From positions 207,826-271,825 of the forward strand of contig NZ_QRBF01000002.1 of assembly GCF_003363265.1 (NCBI RefSeq): DNA of 64,000 nucleotides. The letters run 5' to 3'. The notes beneath the pieces are model-generated. The model was given only the letters and a program-made list of their open reading frames with translations. It was not told where the DNA came from and made no database searches. Made by a program: the position numbers and the translations under genes. Shown one piece after another: positions 1 to 8,240 of this stretch (positions within the stretch are counted from its first letter, which is position 1; the number at the start of each line of letters is the position of its first letter). Origin of the DNA: Dyella psychrodurans (GTDB lineage Bacteria; Pseudomonadota; Gammaproteobacteria; Xanthomonadales; Rhodanobacteraceae).

Positions 1-44
1 CGCAATGACCGGGCATCGCCTCTTTGCTTTTTAGTGGTGAGCGG

Positions 45-1070
45 CTAAAACCATTTGGCTCGTTTGAGTGCCAGATAAATGGCGCTTACAAGACAGGCGA
101 CGACGCCGATGATGGTGGGATACGCCCAGGGTTTCGCAAGCTCCGGCATATGCGTGAAATTCATGCCGTACCAGCTGGTGATCAGTGTCGGCGCTGCCAG
201 CATGGCGGCCCAGCCGGCGAGCTTTTTCATCACTTCGTTCTGCCCGAACGTTACAAGCGAAAGATTGACATTGATTGCTGCCGTGAGCATCTCGCGCATG
301 GCGCCGATGGATTCGTTGACACGAAATACGTGGTCGTAGACATCGCGGAAGTAAGCGCGAAGTTCCTTGGGTACAAATTCCGGATGCAGGCGCGCGAGTT
401 GGTTGATGACATCCTGCATCGGCGCCACGGCGAGGCGGAGTGTCATCAGGTCGCGCTGCATGTCGTACAGACGGCGCACCGTGTCGCGGTTGAACGTATC
501 GGAGAAAATGTCCTGCTCGAGTTCCTGTAGCTCCTGGCGGAAGTCCCGCACGATGGGCATGAGGTTGCCGACGATAAAGTCGAGTACTCCGTACAGCGCA
601 TAGGCTGGGCCGTGGGCCAGGAGTTCCGGAGACATTTCGCAGGCGCGCCGTGCTGGCGTGTAAGACAAAGACGCGCCGTGGCGTACCGTGATCAGATAGC
701 GCTTACCCAGGAAGATGTGCGTTTCGCCGAACGCGATGTGGCCACTTACAAGTTGTGCGGTTTGCACCACAATGAAAAGCGAGTCGCCGTAAGTCTCCAC
801 CTTGGTGCGCTGATGAGCATGCTGGGCATCTTCCACGGCCAAATCATGCAGACAAAACTCTTCCTGGAGTTTCGCGAGAAGCGGCTCGTCGGGCTCATGC
901 AGGCCCACCCATACGAACGTATCGGGTTTTTCGAGCACGTCGCTGATTTGATCTATGTTGATATCTCTCAGCCGCGTGCCATCGTTTCGATAGGCTACGC
1001 AATTGACGACCATCGGGCCTTCGATCGTCTGATCGCCGAGAGGCGGGCGGTCGGTCGTATGCATGTGCAT
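45..1070 (-). CDS. corA: CorA-family divalent metal (Mg2+/Co2+) transporter
   Basis: Inner-membrane channel for Mg2+/Co2+. The protein is 341 residues from the first ATG; an internal ATG at 1013 gives 322 residues, closer to the usual 316, and neither start has a convincing ribosome site. The long acidic/helical N-terminal cytoplasmic domain is followed by two C-terminal membrane helices (about residues 283-305 and 314-335). The first ends in the family signature YGMNF and the tail ends in the basic KRAKWF, as in CorA. The gene lies 65 bp downstream of the DUF4105 gene on the same strand and may share its transcript. The family assignment is firm; the metal specificity is inferred from the family. 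Confidence 0.93.
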   Translation of the reverse strand: MHMHTTDRPPLGDQTIEGPMVVNCVAYRNDGTRLRDINIDQISDVLEKPDTFVWVGLHEPDEPLLAKLQEEFCLHDLAVEDAQHAHQRTKVETYGDSLFIVVQTAQLVSGHIAFGETHIFLGKRYLITVRHGASLSYTPARRACEMSPELLAHGPAYALYGVLDFIVGNLMPIVRDFRQELQELEQDIFSDTFNRDTVRRLYDMQRDLMTLRLAVAPMQDVINQLARLHPEFVPKELRAYFRDVYDHVFRVNESIGAMREMLTAAINVNLSLVTFGQNEVMKKLAGWAAMLAAPTLITSWYGMNFTHMPELAKPWAYPTIIGVVACLVSAIYLALKRAKWF

Positions 1071-1135
1071 GCAGTGATGATGCTCCGCGTTGGCGGTGGA
1101 GGCAATCTTGCGCTGGCCAATTCACCGTAATGAGA

Positions 1136-2353
1136 TCACTGGATCTGCTTGTGTTGTCGAAATGTCCACGCCAGGGCCAGCCAGCATGGCAGTGCAAACA
1201 AAACCCAGGGTTGGTTCTGTTGAACTACGCCAGGCAATAGGTGAAATAACAGGGCAACCAACAACGCGATAAGTTGCAGCATCACCGTTGCGTTCGCGAG
1301 GCGCGACGCAGCGAGATTCCGTCGCGATCGCCACAACGCGCGTATCAGCACGAAAGCCAACGGATTGAAGAGCAACAAATTGGCGTTTGCCCACGCGGAG
1401 TGATGCTCGGTCAAGGTCCAGAGGGTCAGCATCAGCAAACCTGCAACACCGGCAAACACCAGGAAAACGCTGCCGAGCGTGGCATAGGCGAAGCGCGCAC
1501 GACGCCAGGTAAGCACCAGAGCGACGGCGACTAGAAGTCCTGCAATGCCAAGTGGGACGCGCAAATCAGGTGGTGCTGCAGGCGGTACATCCAGGCGATT
1601 GGGCGAAAGCAGGTCTTCGCTTTGCACCAACGGCATGGTGCCGCCGTGGCCATTGGATACCGTAGCGGCGCGGATGTTTTTCTGCAGTTCTTCCGGCAGA
1701 AAACTTTCCTGCCAGGCGTTGAGCGGATGATCGGCGTAGGGGCCGAGGCCGAGGTCGAGGATGAGCATCAGCCATGGCTGTGCGCTCATCAGGCGAATCG
1801 TCTGCTGGCGGTAGGTCATGCCACCTGGCATGGTGGTGAGGCGGGCCTTGATGACGCCGCCCAGTGCACGGTCCAGCGCGTCGCGCACGCGAGTGGTGCA
1901 GTTGTCGATGTAGTAGTCGTAGTTGTAGCCGACGTTTTCGGGACGCAGGTTCCAGAACAGAAAGTCGCGCAGGGCGGCGGCTTGTTGCGGCGTGAGTGCC
2001 AGGCGTTGGCGTGTCACCGAGCGGCCGACTTGTACGTAGTAACTCTCTTCGTCGGTGGTCGGTTCCGCGTCCATCAGGTAGTGCATGCGGCCGCGTGCAA
2101 AATTGAGGAAGAAGTTCTTCTCGTCGAAGTTGAACATCCCGTAGTTGAAGTCCACTTCTTCGCCGCTGACGGTGTCGCGCAGTTCGATCGCGTCGTGGCC
2201 GAAGCGCTCCCAGTAGATGTCGCCGGGGCCGTAGGTGATCAGCGAGACTTCCAGGTTCTGGCCTTGAGCATCTGCGACATCGGCGCGGGCCGGGGATAGT
2301 GCGCAGCTCAGGAACAACAGGGCGATGAGGGCGATGCGGCCGGCCAGGGTCAT
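1136..2353 (-). CDS. DUF4105 (Lnb N-terminal-like) exported membrane protein
   Basis: A 405-residue protein with a signal peptide (MTLAGRIALIALLFLSCALS, then PARA). This start was chosen because upstream in-frame codons are low-complexity and precede the signal. The periplasmic half (about 25-235) carries the DUF4105 pattern: YGPGDIYWERFGHDAIEL, the FNYGMFNF region, and YNYDYYIDNCTTRVRD with its conserved Asn-Cys. This family has an NlpC/P60-like Cys/His arrangement and is related to the N-terminal periplasmic domain of lacto-N-biosidase-like proteins. The C-terminal third has about five hydrophobic helices. Enzymatic role unknown. It lies between corC and corA in one orientation, so co-transcription is plausible. 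Confidence 0.85.
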   Translation of the reverse strand: MTLAGRIALIALLFLSCALSPARADVADAQGQNLEVSLITYGPGDIYWERFGHDAIELRDTVSGEEVDFNYGMFNFDEKNFFLNFARGRMHYLMDAEPTTDEESYYVQVGRSVTRQRLALTPQQAAALRDFLFWNLRPENVGYNYDYYIDNCTTRVRDALDRALGGVIKARLTTMPGGMTYRQQTIRLMSAQPWLMLILDLGLGPYADHPLNAWQESFLPEELQKNIRAATVSNGHGGTMPLVQSEDLLSPNRLDVPPAAPPDLRVPLGIAGLLVAVALVLTWRRARFAYATLGSVFLVFAGVAGLLMLTLWTLTEHHSAWANANLLLFNPLAFVLIRALWRSRRNLAASRLANATVMLQLIALLVALLFHLLPGVVQQNQPWVLFALPCWLALAWTFRQHKQIQ

Positions 2354-2461
2354 GGGATGAGCGGTTTGGGAGGACGCGTTAGGGTAGCCGATGTGTGTTG
2401 CGGCGATGGCGAGCCTCAGGCGACCTGTCTTAATCGCTGGGGCTTTTGGCGAGCCCCGGCC

Positions 2462-2477
2462 CTCCCCCGAAGGGGAG
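2462..2477. repeat. CTCCCC/GGGGAG hairpin, REP-like
   Basis: Six-base inverted arms (CTCCCC, loop CGAA, GGGGAG) in the gap between corC and the DUF4105 gene, extended imperfectly on both sides. Similar C-rich/G-rich hairpins occur at 26002-26027 and, more loosely, 49000-49029. No T-tract follows. Confidence 0.5.
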
Positions 2478-2489
2478 AGGAGGCAATGC

Positions 2490-3329
2490 TTAGCGGCGTA
2501 CCACGCGGAACTGCAGCACGCGACGGTCGTCGGCTTGCGTGACGTGGAATTTGAAATCGCCGATGTCGATCTCTTCGCCCACTTCCGGCAGATGTCCGAA
2601 TTCGGAAGTGGCCATGCCGCCGATGGTGTCGAACTCTTCGTCGGAGAAGGCGGCACCGATTTCCTCGTTGAAGTCGGCGATCGGGGTGAGCGCGTCCACG
2701 ATCCATTCGCCCTCGGCCTGGGCGTGCATCAGATCGGGTTCTTCCTCGTCGTCGTGCTCGTCGTCGATCTCGCCGACGATTTCTTCCAGTACGTCCTCGA
2801 TGGTGATGAGGCCGGCGACGCCGCCGTATTCGTCCACCACCAGCGCCATGTGGTTGCGGCTGCGGCGAAACTCCGCCAACAGCACGTTCAGGCGCATCGA
2901 TTCGGGAATCAGTACCGCCGGGCGCAGCATCGAGCGGATGTCGAAATCCGCGCCATTGCCGAAGTACTTGAGCAGATCCTTCGCCAGCAGGACGCCAAGG
3001 ATCTCGTCCTTGTCTTCGCCATGCACGGGGAAGCGGGAATGCCCGGATTCGACGACCTGGGCAAGGATGTCGCTGAGCGGTGCGTCGACGTCGATCATCA
3101 CGATCTGGACGCGCGGCACCATCACGTCGTCGACATTCAGTTCGGTAACTCGCAGCGCGCCTTCCAGCATGGGAAGGGTATCGGCGCTGAGCAGGCCATT
3201 GGCCTGGGCGGTGCGCAACTCGTCGATCAGTTCTTCGCGGTTGCGGGGTTCGCCGGAAAACAGATGGCCCAGTCGATCCCACCATTTTCGGTGGACCGGG
3301 CCGCTGGTACTGCCAGGGTCCTCGTTCAT
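2490..3329 (-). CDS. corC: CorC/YbeX-type CBS-pair protein
   Basis: A 279-residue soluble protein starting at MNEDPG. Two CBS domains span about residues 60-185 (VDDVMVPRVQIVMID; SRFPVHGEDKDEILGVLLAKDLL; VDEYGGVAGLITIEDVLEEIVGEI), followed by an acidic linker and the CorC_HlyC C-terminal domain (DFNEEIGAAFSDEEFDTIGG). There are no membrane helices, so this is the soluble YbeX form (292 residues in E. coli) rather than the membrane-anchored form. YbeX is linked to magnesium efflux and ribosome metabolism and usually sits next to ybeY. Here ybeY lies about 6.7 kb upstream on the same strand, with the polysaccharide operon in between. Confidence 0.92.
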   Translation of the reverse strand: MNEDPGSTSGPVHRKWWDRLGHLFSGEPRNREELIDELRTAQANGLLSADTLPMLEGALRVTELNVDDVMVPRVQIVMIDVDAPLSDILAQVVESGHSRFPVHGEDKDEILGVLLAKDLLKYFGNGADFDIRSMLRPAVLIPESMRLNVLLAEFRRSRNHMALVVDEYGGVAGLITIEDVLEEIVGEIDDEHDDEEEPDLMHAQAEGEWIVDALTPIADFNEEIGAAFSDEEFDTIGGMATSEFGHLPEVGEEIDIGDFKFHVTQADDRRVLQFRVVRR

Positions 3330-3457
3330 TACTCTTGTAAGTTCTGCCCGGAGAGGGCGGAACAAACAGTCTAGCGGAAAAACTATGACGATTCAGAACA
3401 AGGCCTTGCCGAGGGACGGGAGCCCCTCACCGGGCTCCGGGCCGACAGCCTCTCGCC

Positions 3458-4972
3458 TTAGCGGGAGGTCGCCGCCAGCGGCCGAGGCGAGGATGCCTTG
3501 GCAAGGCCCGCCGTGTTGGCCGCGGGGGCCTGGCGCCAGCCGCCGCCCAGAGCCTTGTAAAGGTTGACCTGGTTGACCGCCTGCGCCAGCTCCAGGCTGA
3601 CCAGCTGCTGCTGGGCGCCATAGAGCGACCGCTGGGCGTCCTCGGTCGAGATGTAGTTATCCAGGCCTTCCTTGAAGCGCTCCTGCGAAATCGCATAAAC
3701 GTGTTGCGATTGATCCACGAGTTCCGCCTGGGATTTCAGGGCGGGCACGATGTGGTCGCGGGTGACCAGCGCGTCAGCCACCTCGCGGAACGCCTCCTGC
3801 ACGGTGCCTTCGTAGGCGGCAACGGCTCCGGTGTCGCGGGCCTTGCTGGCGGCCAGGTTGTTCCTGTTCTTACCCCAGTCGAACAGCGGCATCGCGCCGG
3901 AGGCTCCGACCGTCCACGCCCCCGAGCCGGCCGTGAACAGGTTCGACAGGCCTCCACTCAAGACGCCGAGCACGCCGGTCAACGCAATGCTGGGGAAGAA
4001 TGCGGCGCGGGCGCGCCCGATGTCGGCATTGGCGGCGCGCAGCCGGTCTTCGGCGGCGATGACGTCGGGGCGGCGATCCAGCAGCGAAGACGGGAGGCCA
4101 GCGGGAACATCGACCAGCAGCGGCGCCTGCCAGGGGCGAGGCGAGTCGTAGCCGGCCGGCAGCGGCTGGCCGAGCAATACCGCCATGGCGTTGATGTCCT
4201 TAGCGACGCGAATCTCCATGCTCTGCACGTCGACCTGGCCAGAGTCGACCTGGGTCTGGGAACGACGCATGTCGAATTCCGATGCGCCGCCGTCGCGGTA
4301 GGCCTTCTGCATCACCTGGGCATGTTGCTCCTGGCCGGTCGTCGTCTGTTCGGCCAGCAGCAGCAAGGTGCGATCCGCCTGGAGCGACAGATAGGCATCG
4401 GCCACTTCGCCGATCAGCGCGATGCGCGCTGCTTGATAATCCGCGGCGCTGGCCGCCGCCAGCTTTCCGGACTCGTGCGCAATCGCGCGCTGATGGCCGA
4501 AGAAATCCAGCTCATAGCTCGTCATGCCCGCCTGCACCTGATACGTGTTGAACGTGGTGGCCGTGTTGCGATTGTTCTGGATCGGGCCGAGCAGGCCGGC
4601 GGCGGGCTGTTGCGACATCGCCGGCAGGCGTTGGCGTCCGGCATAACCCTGCAGGTCAATTTCCGGGAAAAGGTTCACACGCGCCGCGCCGTAGTCCGCA
4701 CGTGCCGCGGCCATATTGGCGGCGGCCACGCGCAGGTCGCGGTTGTTGTCCAGCGCGATCTGGATCAGCTGCTGCAACACCGGATCCTTGAAGAACACGC
4801 GCCAATCCTGATCGACCATGTCGGCCGAGACATCGGGCGCCGTCGGCGTTGTCGCGCTGCTCGACGGATAGTTGTTGGGCACCGGCATCGCGGGCCGCTG
4901 GTAAGTCGGTTCCATGGAGCAGCCGGCCAGCAGACAACTGGCGAGTGCGGTGGAAAGGAGCAGGGGCTTCAT
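3458..4972 (-). CDS. NodT/TolC-type outer-membrane efflux lipoprotein
   Basis: A 504-residue outer-membrane factor with a lipoprotein signal (MKPLLLSTALASCLLAGC, acylated Cys about 18) and the family motif EPTYQRPAMPVP. Two outer-membrane efflux repeats follow (about 70-270 and 280-470), containing DLRVAAANMAAARADYGAA, YELDFFG, RRPDVIAAEDRLRAANADIGRARAAFFPSI and LFDWGKNR. The tail is Ala/Pro-rich. It would form the trimeric channel-tunnel of a tripartite exporter. It begins 14 bp after the glycosyltransferase stop and is the last gene of the four-gene operon. No RND pump gene is adjacent, so it may serve the polysaccharide synthase and HlyD-type adaptor. That partner assignment is inference; the family call is firm. 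Confidence 0.92.
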   Translation of the reverse strand: MKPLLLSTALASCLLAGCSMEPTYQRPAMPVPNNYPSSSATTPTAPDVSADMVDQDWRVFFKDPVLQQLIQIALDNNRDLRVAAANMAAARADYGAARVNLFPEIDLQGYAGRQRLPAMSQQPAAGLLGPIQNNRNTATTFNTYQVQAGMTSYELDFFGHQRAIAHESGKLAAASAADYQAARIALIGEVADAYLSLQADRTLLLLAEQTTTGQEQHAQVMQKAYRDGGASEFDMRRSQTQVDSGQVDVQSMEIRVAKDINAMAVLLGQPLPAGYDSPRPWQAPLLVDVPAGLPSSLLDRRPDVIAAEDRLRAANADIGRARAAFFPSIALTGVLGVLSGGLSNLFTAGSGAWTVGASGAMPLFDWGKNRNNLAASKARDTGAVAAYEGTVQEAFREVADALVTRDHIVPALKSQAELVDQSQHVYAISQERFKEGLDNYISTEDAQRSLYGAQQQLVSLELAQAVNQVNLYKALGGGWRQAPAANTAGLAKASSPRPLAATSR

Positions 4973-4986
4973 GGTTATCTCCAAAG

Positions 4987-6957
4987 TCATCGCGGAGGAA
5001 GGGATACGCCGGCCGCGCGCATCAATTGCGCAAAGGCGCGCAGCGGGCGGGCTTTGACGGCGATGTTGTGCGGCGTATGGCAGAAGATCAGCCTGATCAG
5101 TCGATGCCGCATGGCTTCGTTCGGCTCGAACTGCACGCACAGTCGATGCTTGCTCAGGCGCGCGACGCGCGCGGGAACCCAGCCCACGTCGGGAACGGAG
5201 ACTTCGAGCATTTCCCCAGGCACCGGCATCACGGGGCTATGGCGCATGGCCGCGCCGCTCAGCGAAATGTCGATGAACTCGCTGGACTGCACGTGATGGC
5301 CTTGCCGCCAGTATGTCGCATGCGAATAGGGGAAACGTTCCTCATGCCGCAGGCGCGGCAGGTCCACGCAGGCGATGATCGCGGCCAGATCCAATACGAG
5401 CGCGATCAGCGTCCATGCAAGATTGAAGATGATGCCGCCACTCATCGGCGCGGTCAGGATGGTGTTTGCCGCGCCGGCCTGCAGGAACAACATCAGTGCG
5501 ATAAAGAAGCCGGCCAGTTTCCAGTGCACCACCACCTTGCTGCGGTCGAGCCCTTTGGCGGTCACCTTGAATGGACGTCCAAACGGACGGAAACATGCCG
5601 AGATCATGGTCATGGTCACCGCGTAGGCGGCTACCAGCTGCGTGACTTCCGTGAAGATCGGCAGCGTTTTGCGTTCGGTGATCCATGGGCCGTAGAACCA
5701 GAACCCGAGCAGCGCGGGCATGCCGTAGAACATGAACGCTTGCGGCGTGGTGTAGAACGCGGCGATGCCGAAGTACCAGTACAGCACGGGCGCAATCAGC
5801 ATCAGCAGCAGGAATGGCTTGCCGATCCAGTGCAGCATGCCGTGGACGTAGTGCAGGCGATCGATCAGGTTGTAGCCTTTGCCGCGCAAGGGGCCGTCCT
5901 TGAGCATGGCCACCTGCATCGTGCCCAGGCACCAGCGGCCGCGCTGGTTGATGTATTCGATCAATCCTTCGGCCGACAAACCCACGGAAAGGCGTTCGTT
6001 GAGCCAGCGCGTGATGTAGCCGTTCCTGCGAAGCACATAGGTGGTGTGGATGTCCTCGCACACGCTGTCGGTGGGGAAGCCACCCGCTTCCGTGATCGCC
6101 CTGCGCGACACCACGAACGACGTGCCCACACAGAAAGCGGAATCCCATGCGTCGCGCGACGGCTGGAACACGTCGAAGAACACGCGCTGCTCGTCCACCC
6201 AGCTGTCGGTGGCGCCCAGGTTGTGCTGAATCGGATCGGCGTTGTAGTAGAACTGCGGCGTTTGCACCAGCGCGACTTTGCGCTCGTGGAAGAGGCCCAT
6301 CACGCGGTAGAGGATGTTCTTCTGCGGCGCGAAGTCGGCATCCAGCACCAGGATGTAGGGTGCGTTAGTTTCTTGCGCAGACAGCTTCAAGCCGTTGTTG
6401 AGATTGCCGGCCTTGGCGTGGCGGTTGTCGGGGCGACGCAGATAGTGGACGCCCATGCGCGCGCAGTAATCGCGCAGCCAGTCGCGGCGTGTGTCGTCCA
6501 GCACCCAGACGTTGACGTGCGGATAGTCGATCGCTTTCGCGGAGACGATGGTTTTTTCCAATATCTGAAGGTCTTCGTTGTAGGTGGCGATGAACACATC
6601 GACCGCGGGGACGTCGCGGCCGGCTGCGCGCAAGCGCGCTTCGCCTGCATCGGCGAAGGGGCGCGAGTCGCGCCTGCGCACCATCACGACGATGGTCGCC
6701 AGCGTGTAGACCACGGAGACCATCTCGAAGGCGTAGAACACATAGGACCACACGCTCGCGAAACCGTGAGTCGCATCCGGCAAGGTATCGTTGGTGCGCC
6801 ATATGGCGTAGCGCAACAACAGCACGCCGGAGAACAGGCCGAACACGAGCCGATCAACCGGCCGATGCGGGTTGCCGAAACGCGCCATGCCGACACCGAA
6901 CAGCAATGTCAGGCCAAGCAGCTGCCATAGCGTGATCTGATCGACCGGAAAGTTCAT
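4987..6957 (-). CDS. GT2 cellulose-synthase-like polysaccharide synthase with C-terminal PilZ domain
   Basis: A 656-residue inner-membrane processive glycosyltransferase. Two N-terminal helices (about 10-55) precede further helices and a catalytic domain with D153/D154, the DAD triad at 206-208, a CED motif (300-302, in the position of the usual TED) and QRGRW at 338-342. At least four later helices form the translocation channel. The C-terminal PilZ domain has both c-di-GMP motifs: RHEER (537-541) and DISLSG (563-568). It resembles BcsA and the Sinorhizobium mixed-linkage beta-glucan synthase. Its ATG overlaps the stop of the preceding gene (ATGA), so the two are translationally coupled. No bcsB, bcsC or alg/pga genes are nearby. 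The polymer cannot be deduced; a beta-glucan is the best guess. Confidence 0.93.
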   Translation of the reverse strand: MNFPVDQITLWQLLGLTLLFGVGMARFGNPHRPVDRLVFGLFSGVLLLRYAIWRTNDTLPDATHGFASVWSYVFYAFEMVSVVYTLATIVVMVRRRDSRPFADAGEARLRAAGRDVPAVDVFIATYNEDLQILEKTIVSAKAIDYPHVNVWVLDDTRRDWLRDYCARMGVHYLRRPDNRHAKAGNLNNGLKLSAQETNAPYILVLDADFAPQKNILYRVMGLFHERKVALVQTPQFYYNADPIQHNLGATDSWVDEQRVFFDVFQPSRDAWDSAFCVGTSFVVSRRAITEAGGFPTDSVCEDIHTTYVLRRNGYITRWLNERLSVGLSAEGLIEYINQRGRWCLGTMQVAMLKDGPLRGKGYNLIDRLHYVHGMLHWIGKPFLLLMLIAPVLYWYFGIAAFYTTPQAFMFYGMPALLGFWFYGPWITERKTLPIFTEVTQLVAAYAVTMTMISACFRPFGRPFKVTAKGLDRSKVVVHWKLAGFFIALMLFLQAGAANTILTAPMSGGIIFNLAWTLIALVLDLAAIIACVDLPRLRHEERFPYSHATYWRQGHHVQSSEFIDISLSGAAMRHSPVMPVPGEMLEVSVPDVGWVPARVARLSKHRLCVQFEPNEAMRHRLIRLIFCHTPHNIAVKARPLRAFAQLMRAAGVSLPPR

Positions 6958-8219
6958 GGCGTGTTCTCCGCGCTGGCGATCGGTCGCCCTGTGAAGGGAT
7001 TCCAGCCTTTGGCGGCCAGAGCGGCCCAGGCAGTCGCGCCCAGGTGCGGGTAGTGGTAGTAGAAAAAGTCGGCGTAGGTCGACGTGGGGCCGATGGCGAA
7101 ATCCGTGCTTATACGCGGCTGCGGCGTGGCGTAGAGCATGCCGTCGTCGCTGCGCTGCGCGGCGAGCAATTGCCAGAGACTGTCGGGCACCTGTTTTCCG
7201 CTGGCCTGCATGGCGGCGGCGGCTTGTGCACTGCCTTCGGTCCATATGCCGTCGGGTTGACGCCGATAGCCATAACCTTCGCCGCTGCGATGCTGTGCTT
7301 CGACCCATGACCAGACCTGATTCCAGTCGGCGGGATGGGGATGAAAGGCGAGCAGCGGCCAGAGTTGCTCATCGAGGCCGGACTTGTCGCGCGACAAGGT
7401 TTTTCCATCATCCAGCGTTCCGACCAGGAAGCGATGTTGTGCGCCATCCCACATCGTGTTGACGAAGTCGCCGGCGATCTTCGCTTGTTGCACAAGCGTC
7501 GCGTCGTTGGCGTCGCGGCTCGCCCAGGTGGCCGCGGCATAGACATCGATGTTGTGCTCGGTCGCTTTCCAGTGCTGTGCGCGTTGCGCGTTGTCATAGC
7601 CGAACAGGCCGCCTTCATACGCCGCGGGCCCGGTACTCGCGGTGTGGGCCTGGATCCAGTGCAGCTGAGCGACAGCGGCATCCAGATAACGCCGATCGTG
7701 CGTGTTGTCGTAGACGGTCAGCATCAGCAAGGCTGCCCACGCCACGTTGCCAGTCGCGGTGCCTACCTGATAAGGATCCTGGCTCCAGTAGTTGCCCTTG
7801 CTCTGCCAGTAGCCCGGCAATTCGACTTTGCCGCCCTTGATGGCGCCTGCTCGATAGGCATTGCGCAGACGACCATCTCCAAAGGACGGGTCGTGTGCGG
7901 CAGCAAGCAATAATGCGTCTGCGATGCGTTGCGCTTGTTCCGGACTGCCGCAGGCGCTGAGCGCAATGCCGGCCAGTGCGTTGTCGTAGACGAATGCCAC
8001 GTTCTCCAGTGCGCGTATTGCATCATTGCCTTTTAGGCTCGGATAACTCGCCAGCAACATCGGGCCGTTTCCCGGTGCCGATGTGGCTGCCGAACGCAAG
8101 GCGGAGCAACTCGACTCGGCAAGCTGCTGCCGGGTAGCGTCGGTTGCGTGAAGGGTGGCGGAAGCAACCAGTGTGAGAATCAGACCGATGTTTACAACAT
8201 GACGCCATCGCGAGGACAT
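6954..8219 (-). CDS. Exported six-hairpin (alpha/alpha barrel) glycosidase-like protein
   Basis: A 421-residue protein with a clear signal peptide (hydrophobic SRWRHVVNIGLILTLVASAT, cleavage near LHA) and an AAGGAG ribosome site 7 bp before the ATG. The mature part consists of repeated helical hairpins typical of an (alpha/alpha)6 toroid, with aromatic/acidic patches such as TEHNIDVYAAATWASRD, MWDGAQHRF, GLDEQLWPLLA, GIWTEGSAQAA and STYADFFYYHYPH. It is not an obvious GH8 member (BcsZ type), so the exact family is unresolved. It lies 21 bp after the HlyD gene and overlaps the synthase gene by 4 bp. By analogy with BcsZ it may trim or edit the nascent glycan in the periplasm; that role is inferred. 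Confidence 0.75.
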   Translation of the reverse strand: MSSRWRHVVNIGLILTLVASATLHATDATRQQLAESSCSALRSAATSAPGNGPMLLASYPSLKGNDAIRALENVAFVYDNALAGIALSACGSPEQAQRIADALLLAAAHDPSFGDGRLRNAYRAGAIKGGKVELPGYWQSKGNYWSQDPYQVGTATGNVAWAALLMLTVYDNTHDRRYLDAAVAQLHWIQAHTASTGPAAYEGGLFGYDNAQRAQHWKATEHNIDVYAAATWASRDANDATLVQQAKIAGDFVNTMWDGAQHRFLVGTLDDGKTLSRDKSGLDEQLWPLLAFHPHPADWNQVWSWVEAQHRSGEGYGYRRQPDGIWTEGSAQAAAAMQASGKQVPDSLWQLLAAQRSDDGMLYATPQPRISTDFAIGPTSTYADFFYYHYPHLGATAWAALAAKGWNPFTGRPIASAENTP

Positions 8220-8240
8220 GCGTACTCCTTCGATAAGGCT

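Noticed and set aside
2354-2656. N-terminal extension of the DUF4105 protein
   Set aside because: It would place 101 low-complexity residues in front of a clear signal peptide and overlap corC.
3458-4972. Outer-membrane factor as part of an RND multidrug pump operon
   Set aside because: No RND pump gene is adjacent; the immediate upstream genes are the synthase, the alpha/alpha-barrel protein and the HlyD adaptor. A pump elsewhere in the genome cannot be excluded.
4849-6930. 693-codon open frame on the plus strand
   Set aside because: Antisense to the GT2-PilZ synthase; His/Arg/Gln-rich with no recognisable motif.
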